In this document: piece after piece, positions 28,700 through 39,842 of the stretch | Layout: each line of letters starts with the position of its first letter | Numbering within the stretch: the stretch's first letter is position 1 | NCBI GenBank assembly: GCA_037957365.1 | Contig: JARHVA010004230.1 | Span: forward strand, 523,501-587,500 | Source of the DNA: Torreya grandis | Taxonomy: Eukaryota; Streptophyta; Pinopsida; Cupressales; Taxaceae | Direction of reading: 5' to 3' | Length of the DNA stretch: 64,000 bases | Made by a program: the position numbers and the translations under genes | Notes under the pieces: generated by a model | Database searches by the model: none | What the model saw: only the letters and a program-made list of their open reading frames with translations | Told to the model about the DNA's origin: nothing

Positions 28700-29900
28700 C
28701 TCCTATTGCATTAAAATTGACTTGACTATAATATCAGGTACATATCTATAGTATGGGATGACAAGATATAATACCTAAAAGACTTGCATGCTTTGACTAT
28801 TGTAAAGGCATGCTTCTCCATTTGTGAGTATTTTAATTCATAGATCTTTAGAGGCTAACTCATGAAGGCTATCAAAGATTCAACCTCTTCATCATTCTTC
28901 TACAAAAGTATAGATAACATGGTGTACTTAATAGAGCAATAATAAAGAATAAAATCTTTGCTAAAATCATGGAAAACTAACACTGGAACTTCTGCTATTA
29001 CTACCTTGATTCTTTCAAATGCCAATTTTACTTTAGTATTCCATTGAAATCTTGTTTATTTCTCATCATATCTAAGATGTGACAAGTTAATTATACTTCT
29101 AAGTAAATTTACCTTATTGAAGAATGAGTGTACACCTTTCTTGGGTGTAGGCATAGGTAAACTTTGGATAGATTTAACCTATTCTAAGTCAATTTTGGTT
29201 CCTTCATTTGAGACTATATGACCAAGGAGTTTACCTTTAGTTATAAAAAATATGTAATTTTTAAGATTCAAATAAATCATATGTCTTATGCATTAAATAA
29301 GAACTTATTCTAAATCAACCAGATGGTTACCTCTTTACTTTGAAAAGACTATTAAGTCATCTAGGTATACTACAATACTTTTTTTCTTCAAGTGAGCAAA
29401 TTCTAGATCCATTTCTCACTAAAAGGTTTCTATAGAATTTACAAGCCCAAAAGGGATCTTCTTATAGGTGAATGTTCCCCATGGCATTGTAAAATTAGTT
29501 TTGTATTGATCTTCCTTAGCTAATTTTAATTGATTGTATGTATAAAATCCATCTATCATGGATAACATCGATGAGCCTATAACCACTTGAAGGATGTTGT
29601 CCATGATGGGTAGTGGATAGTTATCTTTCATAGAGGCTTGATTTAAATTATGGAAATCAACACATTAGCATATTTCCCCATTTTTGTTTCTCATTGGAAC
29701 AATATTTTCCAACCATTCTGAATGATGAATTGGATATATGATATTTACATTGAGGGGTTTCTAAATCTCAACATGAATTGTACCTAAAATAGTTATATTA
29801 TGATGATGTAACTTCTATTTAAAAGTCTTTACCTCTAGCTAGAGTGGAATATAGTGTTGCACCTCATCTAGTTGAAAATATTTGAGATCTTTAGAGGACC
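28700..29900 (-). pseudogene. TE-C: reverse transcriptase and RNase H
   Basis: Clear gypsy RT. Minus-strand order: HHSEWLENIVPMRNKNGEI (about 29,740), VDFHNLNQASMKDNYPLP, then the open stretch 29,419-29,631 with SMIDGFYTYNQLKLAKEDQY, PWGTFTYKKIPFGL. The catalytic YLDD is intact at 29,356-29,367, followed by GHIVSNEGTKIDLE and the connection region. RNase H fragments (FILYYCSIKYTMLSILL, SLIAFMS, YSQMEKHAFTIVKACKSFR) run to about 28,780. Several stops inactivate it. TE-C's RT is the best preserved part of the element. Confidence 0.85.
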
Positions 29901-30840
29901 AAGAAAACACATCAATGTACCTTATGAGAAGATTAATGAAAGCTTATTTTTCTTTTTTTGAGTGACATTTACCAATGTTAACCATTTTAAGCTCTTCATT
30001 ATTACATAGATTAATCTATTTTAATTTTTTTGAAGAAGTATCATTGTATTCTTTTTTTCTTCAAAAATTGATCATGTTTATCAAATATTTCTTCTAAGGA
30101 AACTAATCATTTAGCAATTTTATTTCCTTTTAATTGAATTATTCTTGGACTATTAGTAAGTTCATATTTATTGATACCTATTGTTGTTTCACATGGATGT
30201 GAGCTACTTCCTTTGAAGTAAAGTACTTCAAAATTATCTTATTACTATAGAAACGAAGCTATTTGCTTATCATCGTTAAAAATATGCCATTGTTCAACAT
30301 TTTTGGGAACCTTTGAATGGTAGACCATTTATAATTTTTAATCAACTTCTCTAAAGATTGAGGGTTGTTATTATATCCTAAGAAAATATGTGGTAACAAC
30401 AAGCAAATTAGCTCTTGAATTCTTATCTCTAAGAACTAAGTTGATTAAGAAAGCAAAGAAATCAAATGTGGCACTTAGAACTCTATCATGATAATGCTTC
30501 ATCTTATATTTATTCACATTATACTATCCTCTAATTTATCTCACTATTAGTTCAATGTCTCCTTGCACTCTAAGGAGCCTTACTCTTTTTTATTTTACTT
30601 GTTCAAGGACGAGCAGTAGTGCCTCATATTTTAATGTATTGTTAGTATTTTCAAACATTAATTTATAGGAATAAGGAAAAACCTTACCCTTAGATTAAAT
30701 CAACACTACTCCCATACCAAACCCAAGTGAGCTATAGATACCATCAAACTCTAAAGTACATAAATGGTATTTTTATTCTTATTCCTTTTACTCTTGGGTT
30801 TCTTTGCCTACTTAAAGCAAGTAAACTCCATGATTTTATT
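29901..30840 (-). pseudogene. TE-C: protease-RT linker
   Basis: Minus-strand fragments of the region between protease and RT, including ELKMVNIGKCHSKKEK and the conserved YIDVFSWSSKDLK motif (about 29,920), typical of the N-terminal extension of gypsy RT. Broken by stops. No additional RNase H-like domain was seen here, unlike TE-B. Confidence 0.6.
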
Positions 30841-30841
30841 A

Positions 30842-31330
30842 TTAAAAAAGAATTTGTGACCTTGGATCTTCAAATTTATAGACTATGTATTTAAATTTAT
30901 TCTTAGGTTTCAGCTTATGATTCACCCATTTGATTGGGATTTGTGCACATGAAAAATCTATTTTGACCTCTCTACCTAAATCCTTGTAGAAGTTTTTTCT
31001 TAGTAAAATTCCATAATAAATCGGAATGTCTACTACTATAATTGTCATTTTAAGTCTTTTATCTAGGAAAGCTGCTACGATAACTTGAGATCTTTAATCT
31101 GTCTAATCAGAGGGACTTGTCTCTCTATTGGGTAGAATTTTCCTATGGACTTAGTTAGGGTAAGGCAAAGAGAATTAGATACTTTAGTTGGACTAACATT
31201 ATCAAAGGCTCTTGAATCCATAATACAATTACTCAACTTATACCCATTCATTAGGAGGGACACATAAAAAGGCTCTATCCTTTTAGATGTGGAATTGGAT
31301 GTAAATGAAGTAGTTATAGAGTTATTCTAA
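30842..31330 (-). pseudogene. TE-C: retropepsin-like protease
   Basis: Two open pieces carry the protease. 31,075-31,263 has SLLMNGYKLSNCIMDSRAF, where the active-site D-S-G is now D-S-R, then VSPTKVSNSLCLTLTKS and RQVPLIRQIKDLKL. 30,842-31,048 continues with TIIVVDIPIYYGILLRKNF, GREVKIDF and YKFEDPRSQILF. This matches the known gypsy protease layout (DSGA...VVDIP...YG.LLSR.F). The Gly to Arg change and a stop between the pieces make it inactive. Confidence 0.8.
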
Positions 31331-31920
31331 AAAGAGGTTGTTCTAGTAATAGGTAAAATAAATTTTGAATAATTTGGTTCATTTATTAATCCTTTGCTTT
31401 GAACATAGTTTACTAGCCTATTTAGTTGATCTAGGTAAGACCTCAAATTTTTAGCTTCTAATCTAAATAGGAAAATGAAAGTTAAAATGATTTTTTAATT
31501 CAAAGAATTCATCTTCTTAACTTTCTTCTCGCCTTGCTCCAGTAAATGGGTAATTTTCTAGTTTTGAAATGTAAGAGCTCACTTGAGTATTATGATTAGC
31601 ACTTATATTTGATAAGTGAGGAATTAAACATAGGTTTATTGATCATGTAGTGAACTTGGAAAAGCAAACTGAAAGTAAATTAGGTGTAGTATTAAGTATT
31701 TTAGAACATGTAGTTAACTGACTAAAGGAATGTGTCTACTTAATGTAAGAAGAGTTAAACTTGACTAAGTGCTATAAATATACCAACACATACTCAAAAA
31801 ATTACTATGATTTTAATTATCATTCAAAATTTTGGGAATTGGGAAGAACTTAGTGTAATACTAGACTTGTCTTAATTGCTCTGTGAAAGCAAAAAATCCA
31901 TTCTAGGAGTTAGACGTGTA
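31331..31920 (-). other. TE-C: short segment between primer-binding site and protease
   Basis: Only about 600 bp separate the primer-binding site from the protease. The minus strand encodes Ser/Thr-rich fragments (ITTSFTSNSTSKR) that look like the tail of a gag-protease linker, but there is no room for a normal gag (capsid plus zinc knuckle) and none is visible. Gag has been deleted, or was never here. Confidence 0.55.
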
Positions 31921-31940
31921 GTTCCCCAGTAGAGTCACCA
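31921..31940 (-). promoter_or_regulatory. TE-C primer-binding site
   Basis: The minus strand reads TGGTGACTCTACTGGGGAAC, starting with the TGG expected to pair with a tRNA CCA end and lying 5 nt (GTTTT) after the LTR end CCAACA. From memory it resembles the tRNA-Arg-type site of Ogre-like gypsy elements; the tRNA should be confirmed by search. Confidence 0.75.
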
Positions 31941-33049
31941 AAAACTGTTGGTTAGATATTTTGTACAATTGTTTTAAATGTATGTAGGTAGTCATGGGAT
32001 TAAACCCCTTCATTTCATAGTGAATATCCCATATATTTATGATTATCTATATCTATTTCCTTACAACTTGGATTTATTCATAGTTTTTACAAATTATGTA
32101 TAAACTATTTTGTTTATGGGTATTACTTTAATCATGTTATTCATGAACTATAACGAAAGGTTTTGGTAGCAAGTAAGCAGTTGATTTTGAAATTTTGATT
32201 AGAATTTTGATTGGTTTTTGAAATAAATAAAATGAAGGGATTTTTAGGAATAAAATAAATATAAGACATGTACTTCACAACAAATAGTCCATAGAGTTCA
32301 TTGCATTGTAAAAAATAGATAAACATATAATTATGATAATTTCTTTAGCAAAATGACTAAGAAATTGATGAATTTAATTTATAAAAATAGGTAGTATAAA
32401 GTTTACCATTCCACCATCATTAAACACATAGAAATATTCCCATAAACATAAAGTTTTTAATAAATCAATCTCCTTTCTTATTCACTTTCATAAACAATTC
32501 ATACAAAACAATACGCTTATCTTAAACACAAAGTTTTAAATTTATTAAATTTCTTGTACAATTGTAAAAATTAATTTCTTCTAAAAATTTTCATCTTTTG
32601 GCATGCAGGCCATCTTTTTTTATACAAACTTAGAGATCTAAAAAAAATAGGACTTAAATTCTCCAATCCCCATGTGTTGCACAAAACATTGAAAGTTTTT
32701 AAGAAATGTCCTTGATTTTATCTCATGTGGCACGTTATAATTGAAAACAAGTGGTGATGTTTACTCTCCCTATTTTAATCAAACACTAATTCCTTGTATG
32801 TTGTGTATAAATATCTCTAGTAAAATACATTTAAAAAATAAATTTAAGTAATGGTATTCAACCAAATTACTTAAGTTCTAAATTTTTTACAAATTAATTT
32901 TCCTTTACAAGTATATCACTCAATGATTTTACTTTTAAAATGATTATAATGTATACATGAAGAGAAAAGTGAAAATATCAAAGAAGAAAAGTTAAATATT
33001 TGGGAAAAAATAATTGACTTCATGGACTTGACTTACACACTTCTCCCTA

Positions 33050-36000
33050 TACTTGACATGTTGAGATATCATCAATTATATTGTTGCATCATCATATTTA
33101 GCATTTGAATATATTTCTATTTCCAATCTTAATATATCTCTTTCAATTCTTATGTAATGAGCTTTGACTTTCTCAAATCTTGGACCTATTCTTTTTAGCT
33201 CTTCCTAGCATTTGATTGGCTCTTTGATGGACTTGGATGTAAAAGGGGTTATGGCCTTATCCAAATATTACTTGAATTGTTTAATTAACTGTTAAACTAT
33301 TACTATGACATTAGTGGACTGGTGAGACCAAAAAAGGAGTCTTCAAGATCTATCTTCACAACTCATTCATCCTCTTTTAACTTCTTCATCTCCTCTTCCA
33401 TGTCTAGTAGAATACTTAAATGAAAAGATAGGATATATTCTTCTTGTTTTACCTTCTTTGTAGAAGGGGTAATTTGTTCCTCAATAAAAAAAATTATCAT
33501 CCAAATTAACTATTTCCTATAGACTTTCTTTTTGAATCTTTTAAAAACCATTTTCATTTTCCAACTTATCTCTTGTTTCCCTTACTTTTACTTCTTATTA
33601 AAAATATCAACCCGAGCATCTGGGATGTGTGGGAAGAATCTCTAAGATTTTTTGCTTCATTTTATCCATTCGTTTATTTATAGATCTTGCTTTGTCTCAA
33701 GTCTCCTCCATTTTAGTAATCACTTGTTGATAAATTACAAATTTTGGAGCTATTATCTCTTAAGGAGTAGATTTCACCACTTTACAAATTATTTCACATA
33801 ATTTATCATTTTTATCCTTCAATTTATTATTGGAAACTTTCTCCTCATCAATCTTCTAGAAGAGGGTATTTATCAAGGTATGTGTATCTAGCTTAAGATC
33901 TTCTATGGTGGCCTCCCTAAGAGATACCCTAATGATTGCCAAATGTTCAAAAGTAACTTCTTCTTTACTTATTCCTTATGGAGGGACTAATATATTTACA
34001 AATTTTTGAGTATAATATTTTATTATCAATTTGTAAGTGACTTTGGTAGGCTTGGGCTTCTTACCTCTCTTATCCAAACTTTTTATCAATTGTAAATCTA
34101 TCTCATCGAGATTTATTACTTCATTTGCTTTCTAGGTGTTTTGTATGGGTAACCAAGACGAGAAATATATATCTATGAGATTTCTTGAGAGAGAAACCAT
34201 TTTTTGATGATCATTTATAATTTTTAGTTCCTGTGAAGGAGCTTCTTGTGCCATAATTTCTTTTAGAAATTCTTTTAGTGACTCAACTTCAACTGCTTGT
34301 TTCTCAATTTATTTTTCTTTCTCAACTACCTTCTCTTACTCTTTTTCCTTCTCAACTTTTTATCTTTTTGTTTCCTCCATATTATCCTTAGGATATCAAA
34401 CAATACCCTATGTTAGCATATATGGTTCTTTTTTTACTTATTTTAACTTTTTAGATAATAATTCTCCTAAGGTTTCTTTGTCAGGCTCAACTACTTGCTT
34501 TTCTTATTGAATCTCTTAAGATGAAGTTGTTTCTTGATTATTTATTTCTTTAGGTTATCTTTCCATTATAGGTTTATCTTTAGGAGGAGGTTGTGGTGGT
34601 GAAGCAAGCAGAGAAGATGCAAGATGAGGAGGACTTGCCTCTTTTCAAGTGGATTTCTTGGAAGTGATATAAAACTTTGGAGATGGCATTAGAGTTGAAG
34701 GGTCTGGGATAAGAGTAGTGGGAGGAGTGAAAGTGGGAATAGAAGTAGGAATATAGGTAGGAATGGAGGGAATAGTGGGAATGGAAGGTCTAATGGGGGT
34801 AAAATAGATCAATAGTGGAGTGGAAACAATTGGTTGGGATGTCTCCTTATCTTTTAATACTAAAAAAGTATCATCAACATTTTTATTTAGCTTCAATTTA
34901 TTTATGGGACCTTGGCTACTTTCTCCTTGTGTCATCTCCTTTATTTTCAATCCCACATTCATGGTTTCACTTATCAATTCCTTCATGCAATAACCCTTAT
35001 CAAGAATCCAATTGGAAGACATTGCCAAAACATTTGAAGTTCTCCCAGAAATTATTATATCATGATCATCTCTAAAAATGATTGTTAGAATTGGGACAGT
35101 ATCCCCTCCTACTAAAAAAAATCATCACTTGTAACAACACCATCATATTCCATATTTTTAAGGATAGAATGTAAATCAAATACATGAATCTATTCTATAG
35201 TGAATGTACTATTATCCCTCCTCAGTTCAACCTCATCCATGCAATCAGTCCAAAAATCTTCAAGTGTTAGGATATGCATGTACTCAAGAGAAACCATAAT
35301 CTGAGAAATACCCCTAGAATCAAAATTAGCTCTGAAATCAAAATGTACTTGGTTATAATGGTGATAAACATATAGCTTTATAAATGCTAGGGAAATGATA
35401 GTGACCAATCATAATGGGAAAATTGATGGCAACTTTATGAGCCTTTGATTGTATATCATGTAATTCAACAAGTTGTTTATAAAATTCTATGAGGATCTAA
35501 TTGTCATTATTATATTTGGGCAGCTTGATAGATGCACCTTAAAAAAATCCTAGTCTAAGATAGGTGAAGTTAACAAATTGAATGAAAATACAACCATATA
35601 GTGAAAATACATCCCATGCTTCATCTAATACTCTTTTATGTTTTAGAGATGTATCCAATTTTTGAATAAGTTCATAAAATAAACCATCATTTACTAAAAT
35701 GTAATATTTCTAGTATTTTACAAGGACTAGTTGAGGATAATATTCATAAATAGGCATGATTGATAGTGTGCCCTTAGTCCTTAGCCTTGAGAAAATTCCC
35801 ACTTGAAGATGTTGTATATACAAGATATGAAGTCATCTTGAAATCAAAAGTATACAACACATTCTTTAGCTATTCATCCATATTATCACTAATCATTCTC
35901 ACCTAATCAATCTTCGAAGAACTTCAAGTCATGTCAATGGTCCTTATATAAACATACATCTAGGGTGATAACCACTTGGTGTTCTTTTCACCATTGATTC

Positions 36001-36790
36001 TCCAAGGTAATTGAATGATATCATCCACTTCTTGAACAAAATCTGACCTTACTATCTTGTTAAGGAACCTAAAATCTGGTTTCACTTTATTTAAGTAGTA
36101 AGTATTCATTATCTTAATGCATTATGATGACTTAGACTCTCACTAGTTTCTATCTTTATCCATAGTTATATCAATCAATTTTGGGTACATTAGAATATTC
36201 AAATAGTAATTCAGGTACTAAACATAGAATATTATAACTATATTCCGAAGATCATCCCTTATAGTCTTGCTTAAGGAGTCATAAAATTTGGCACATGTCA
36301 AAACAAACTCAAGAAGTTGGGATAAGATTGGGAAGGCTACAGTTTGAAGGATTCCACTATTGGTCATGGAATGCAAAAGTGGAGTCTTAGCTATGGCCTT
36401 TGATCTTTTTAAAATCTTGGTTAGAGATACATGTCCCATGTTTATATCACTTATTTATGTTAGTTTTAAGGATATACATGACTCAATGGGGTAACCCTTA
36501 TATTCATGCTTCATTTTAAGCTCCTAAGACTTGGTTCTCTTGACTTTGTTTTTCCTTTTTTACTTGTTTCTAAAATCTCTGCAAGTGCCAATTTTATAAT
36601 TTCATCAATTAGTTTCCCCTGCACTTCTACTTCAACTACCTCTTCCTCTAATTTCCTTGACTCTTCTGATCTAGACATCAGTTCTTTTAAACTCTAAAAA
36701 ACCTTGATAAGTGTTTTAAAATGATTTCTAATTTCTCTAACTAGTTTAAAAAAATTTAAGAAAAAATTTAATTCATTATTCTTGAGCTAA
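33050..36790 (-). pseudogene. Long ORF inside the right LTR of TE-C, function unknown
   Basis: Second copy of the LTR-borne ORF and the better one at its ends. N-terminal coil: ELMSRSEESRKLEEEVVEVE and GKLIDEIIKLALAEILETSK (about 36,690-36,590). Then comes the open stretch 36,218-36,439: MGHVSLTKILKRSKAIAK, LLHSMTNSGILQTVAFPIL. Far downstream, 34,645-35,028 encodes MKELISETMNVGLKIKEMT, a hydrophilic stretch, then a Pro/Ser/Thr-rich run (PTIPSIPTYIPTSIPTFT). A Lys/Glu-rich, coiled-coil-like tail follows to about 33,050. Total span is about 3.7 kb, or over 1,200 codons before decay. No enzyme motif is visible. The order of parts matches the left LTR. Confidence 0.6.
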
Positions 36791-36911
36791 ATCTAAGCAA
36801 GTTTTAGGTTTTGAGTAATGAGAAGTCTTGAAAAACTAGGTAAATTATTTTAAATTAATTGGACCTTAGAACTCTAGGTAAGTAACTAGAAATATGCAGA
36901 TAACTTCAAGT

Positions 36912-37007
36912 TTTCCATGATTTATGTCCTTGGGTTTTCCATGACTAATGACTTTGGGCTTTCGATAACTAATGACTTTAGGTTTTCCATGATTGACGAC
37001 TTTAGGT
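36912..37007. repeat. 24-bp tandem repeat, four units
   Basis: Units start at 36,912, 36,936, 36,960 and 36,984, each beginning TTTCCATGA or TTTCGATAA and ending CTTTGGGT/CTTTAGGT. The left LTR has two. The array sits just upstream (minus strand) of the LTR-borne ORF, where a promoter or leader would be expected. Confidence 0.9.
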
Positions 37008-38178
37008 TTTACAAATCAAGTTATTGGGGATTATCAACCTAAAGTTGTGAAGGTTGAGAAACCCAAATGAGTAATGAGGAAAGGAAAACCTGATGTAGTC
37101 TTGGATAATATCTCATGATTTTATCTAATATCAAGACTTTAGTTTTTCGATGGCTAGTTTCTCAAGATCAAAGACTCAAAGTCTTTAGGTTTGGGAAGCT
37201 TGAACATGTAAGGAATTTTCATGACTAGTGTTTACACAAGGGATCTAATTTATTAGATATTTTAAACAAATTAAAGCATGATAAACGATTGTAAGTATGA
37301 ATGCATGGTTGAAAACACCTTTTTATGCTAGGAAAATAAAGAGAAACCAAAGCAAATCAAACCTAGAAGAAAGATAATCATAGTGGCATGAAGAAAATAT
37401 ACAAAGACAAAACACCAAGAAAGAAGAAAACAAAAGACTTAAAAATCACTCAAAGATGATTTAATTACCTCAAACACAAATGGGTCAAAATCAAATTCCT
37501 TTAAAGTGCTCCAAAGGATTAAATGGCATTAAGTGTGATTACATAGTTAGATGACTTAGATACCAAGTAAGAAAGAGGTGGAATTTTTCCAATATATATA
37601 AAAATTCTAATTCATTAATTGCAAGCATGGAAAAACCATGTTAGCCCTTACTCTTTTTAATCAGGTTTATTGAATTACTTTATTTGCCTTAGATTTTTTA
37701 AGTAAATCATTTTTGTAAACCTAATTAGGTCTAGTTTAATGAGTAGTTTGGGTTAATAAACTGAAATTATTTTTTCTTATAAGTTTTAATAAGTTAAACA
37801 ATTTTTAAAACCTGATTAGATCTTTACAATGGTAGTTAGTTTTACATGACTACTTAACTTACTTTAGTAATGAAGTAAAACAACTTGAGAAACCTAGTTT
37901 ACATTGTAAATAAGCTAAGGCACTTTAGCTTATTTGATTTGCTGAAATGGATGAGAAAAAAATATTTTTGTGATGGATTTAAGAAAATGATTTTAATCCT
38001 TTAGAGTTATTAGGAGAAACTAATGAACACAAATAATTAAACACAATAACTACTAAAAACTCAAAGGTTTTATTAAATGGACTGACCTAACAATTGCAAC
38101 TAACTCAAATGAGATATGGGTAAAAAAATATTAAAATGGGTACCTCAAAATTTGAAGCATGAAATTTTGGGGACACCA

Positions 38179-38183
38179 CATTA
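38179..38183. repeat. Right target-site duplication of TE-C
   Basis: CATTA, pairing with CATTG at 20,792-20,796 with one mismatch. Confidence 0.65.
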
Positions 38184-39590
38184 TATATAATATAATGCTT
38201 TTTTAGAGAAGTTAAGGTAAAACTTCCCACTAAGCAACTTACTCCTAAACTATGAACATTGAACTAAAGTGTTTGATCCTAGGTTGAGGTGTGAATATGG
38301 TTCACCATTTCAAAAAGTATATATTAAATATATCTTGTGATTATACCCAAAAATAATCATTCTTAAATCTCTTTCAACCTCCTCAATGTTTCAAGCTTTT
38401 GTGATATTCTCATTCTTGTAGGTCTCCATCTAGGTTTGACTATAAGAAGTGTTATTACTATTTAGAAAACTTAGCCCTATTATTGAATGGGCACAATATG
38501 TCATGGGATTTGGAGGTAATATAGACATATTATAGAGTTCAAATCATGTACATGGATATCCCAAAAACCATTGGCACCTCTAACCTTTGAGACATACATA
38601 TTCAATGTGCATTCTACTTGGATGACAATGAAGATATATATTCACTATGACCTCAAACTACGTTGGCTTTTAATATAAATTATGACTTGGGAAACACATT
38701 AAACTATGATGTTATTCATCTCAAGTTATTGTAAAAACATCAACTTCATACCTTCACCTTGAAATTATCAAAACACCATTCTCAACCTTCATTATCATTT
38801 AATCCTAGCACAAAAGAGTGATTATGCTTATCTTTTCATTTCAATATGTGGTAACCATATTGAATCCAAAATTAAATGATTGAGAATGCTTTGTAAGACT
38901 ATATGCATCACTTGGTTCACACAAAGCAACACAAATAGATGAGAAAATTGAGCCTTTGGGAATGTATAGATAGTTTGGAAGTACTTGTTAACAATATTAG
39001 TGATTATTCATACAATACAAACCATCAATATTTCAACTATGAACATGAAATGGAATTACACAATTACCCCTAGTATCCATCAAGTTATCTCACTCCAAAT
39101 CTTCTTCTCCTATTTGTACCAACTAAAAATAATTTACCCTTCTTAACCTATCCATGGGATTCATAGGAAAGAAAAACCATTTTTTCCACTTTTAGATGTG
39201 TTAAAGCTACTTGAACCTGGAAAAGACTTGTGGCATCTCAATAGACCTTCCTAAAGCCTTCACATGTGCCAGATGAGTCATACAGTCCATACAACTATCT
39301 TAATAATCCTTTTTTATAGTTGATCTTCTTGTTTTAATGTTGAACCTACAAATTTTCAATTTCAAAACTATTATTTAGCATTCCATGACATTTATAAAAT
39401 TATATTTATTCTTGAAATATTTTTCCTTCTCTAGAAAATGGTACAATTCACTTAGAATGACCAAAAGGTGGAATAGAAGGTTATTAAGACAAGTGTACAA
39501 ATATGACAAAGACAACATATTATGTGACCTTATTTAGGACCATGGTGAAAATTTTAGACCTATAAGGACCCTATAAAATGTTTTAATATG
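38184..39590. other. Unassigned flank between TE-C and TE-D
   Basis: No clear domain seen; AT-rich with stops in all frames. The last part probably belongs to TE-D pol upstream of the integrase, since the integrase remnant starts right after it in the same direction. Confidence 0.4.
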
Positions 39591-39842
39591 CAGGAGATTG
39601 ACATAATTTAACCTATGGTGAAATTTTAGTCTATAAGTGCATAAAGTGTGATCAGGTGAACATGATTCCTAAGGAGTTTCATGATGGGCCAATGGGAAGT
39701 CAATATTCACCAAAGACCATTTCTATGAAAATCATGTAAGCTAGATATTATTGGCCAAATATATTCAAGTATGCACATACATGGGTGAAAATTTTCAAGA
39801 TTTACACCATCTTTGAAGGCAAGCAAAAATTGGTAGACCTAT
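39591..39842 (+). pseudogene. TE-D: gypsy integrase, left half (split by TE-E)
   Basis: The plus strand encodes the zinc-binding N-terminal part of a gypsy integrase: YKCIKCDQVNMIPKEFHDG, SPKTISMKIM, ARYYWPNIFKYAHTW, then EGKQKLVDL ending at the insertion point. Expected Cys residues in the HHCC region are lost. The reading frame resumes after the right end of TE-E at 59,234, so TE-E interrupts this gene. Confidence 0.75.
39838..39842. repeat. Left target-site duplication of TE-E
   Basis: CCTAT beside the left LTR of TE-E; the right copy at 59,234-59,238 is CCTAC. The duplicated bases fall within the Asp-Leu-Pro codons of TE-D integrase, whose frame continues across the element. Confidence 0.65.

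Larger units (their letters stand above)
20797..38178 (-). mobile_element. TE-C: Ty3/gypsy element with about 6.2-kb LTRs
   Basis: Minus-strand LTR retrotransposon. Two long direct repeats (20,797-27,023 and 31,946-38,178) flank a 4.92-kb interior holding protease, RT, RNase H and integrase in gypsy order. On the minus strand each repeat starts TGGTGTCC and ends CCAACA, so TG...CA. A primer-binding site lies 5 nt inside the right repeat, and the outer flanks form a 5-bp duplication with one mismatch. These facts together favour LTRs over a segmental duplication. The LTRs are exceptionally long, and each contains a long decayed ORF. A polypurine tract next to the left LTR is not clear (the minus strand reads AGTTGGAGCCATC before TGGTGTCC). 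Both LTRs and the interior are riddled with stops and indels, so the element is dead. Confidence 0.85.
31946..38178 (-). repeat. TE-C 5' LTR (right copy)
   Basis: Length 6,233 bp, begins TGGTGTCC at 38,178 and ends CCAACA at 31,946 on the minus strand. Collinear with the left LTR, including the decayed long ORF and the 24-bp repeat array, which has four units here against two. Its outer flank CATTA pairs with CATTG on the far side. Confidence 0.85.

Noticed and set aside
34815..35075. Plus ORF opposite the LTR-borne ORF
   Set aside because: Shadow of the minus-strand reading; the left LTR keeps no matching plus frame.
20797..38178. Segmental duplication instead of LTRs for the 6.2-kb repeats
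   Set aside because: TG...CA ends, a primer-binding site 5 nt inside, gypsy pol between them in the right order and a 5-bp flanking duplication all fit LTRs better.
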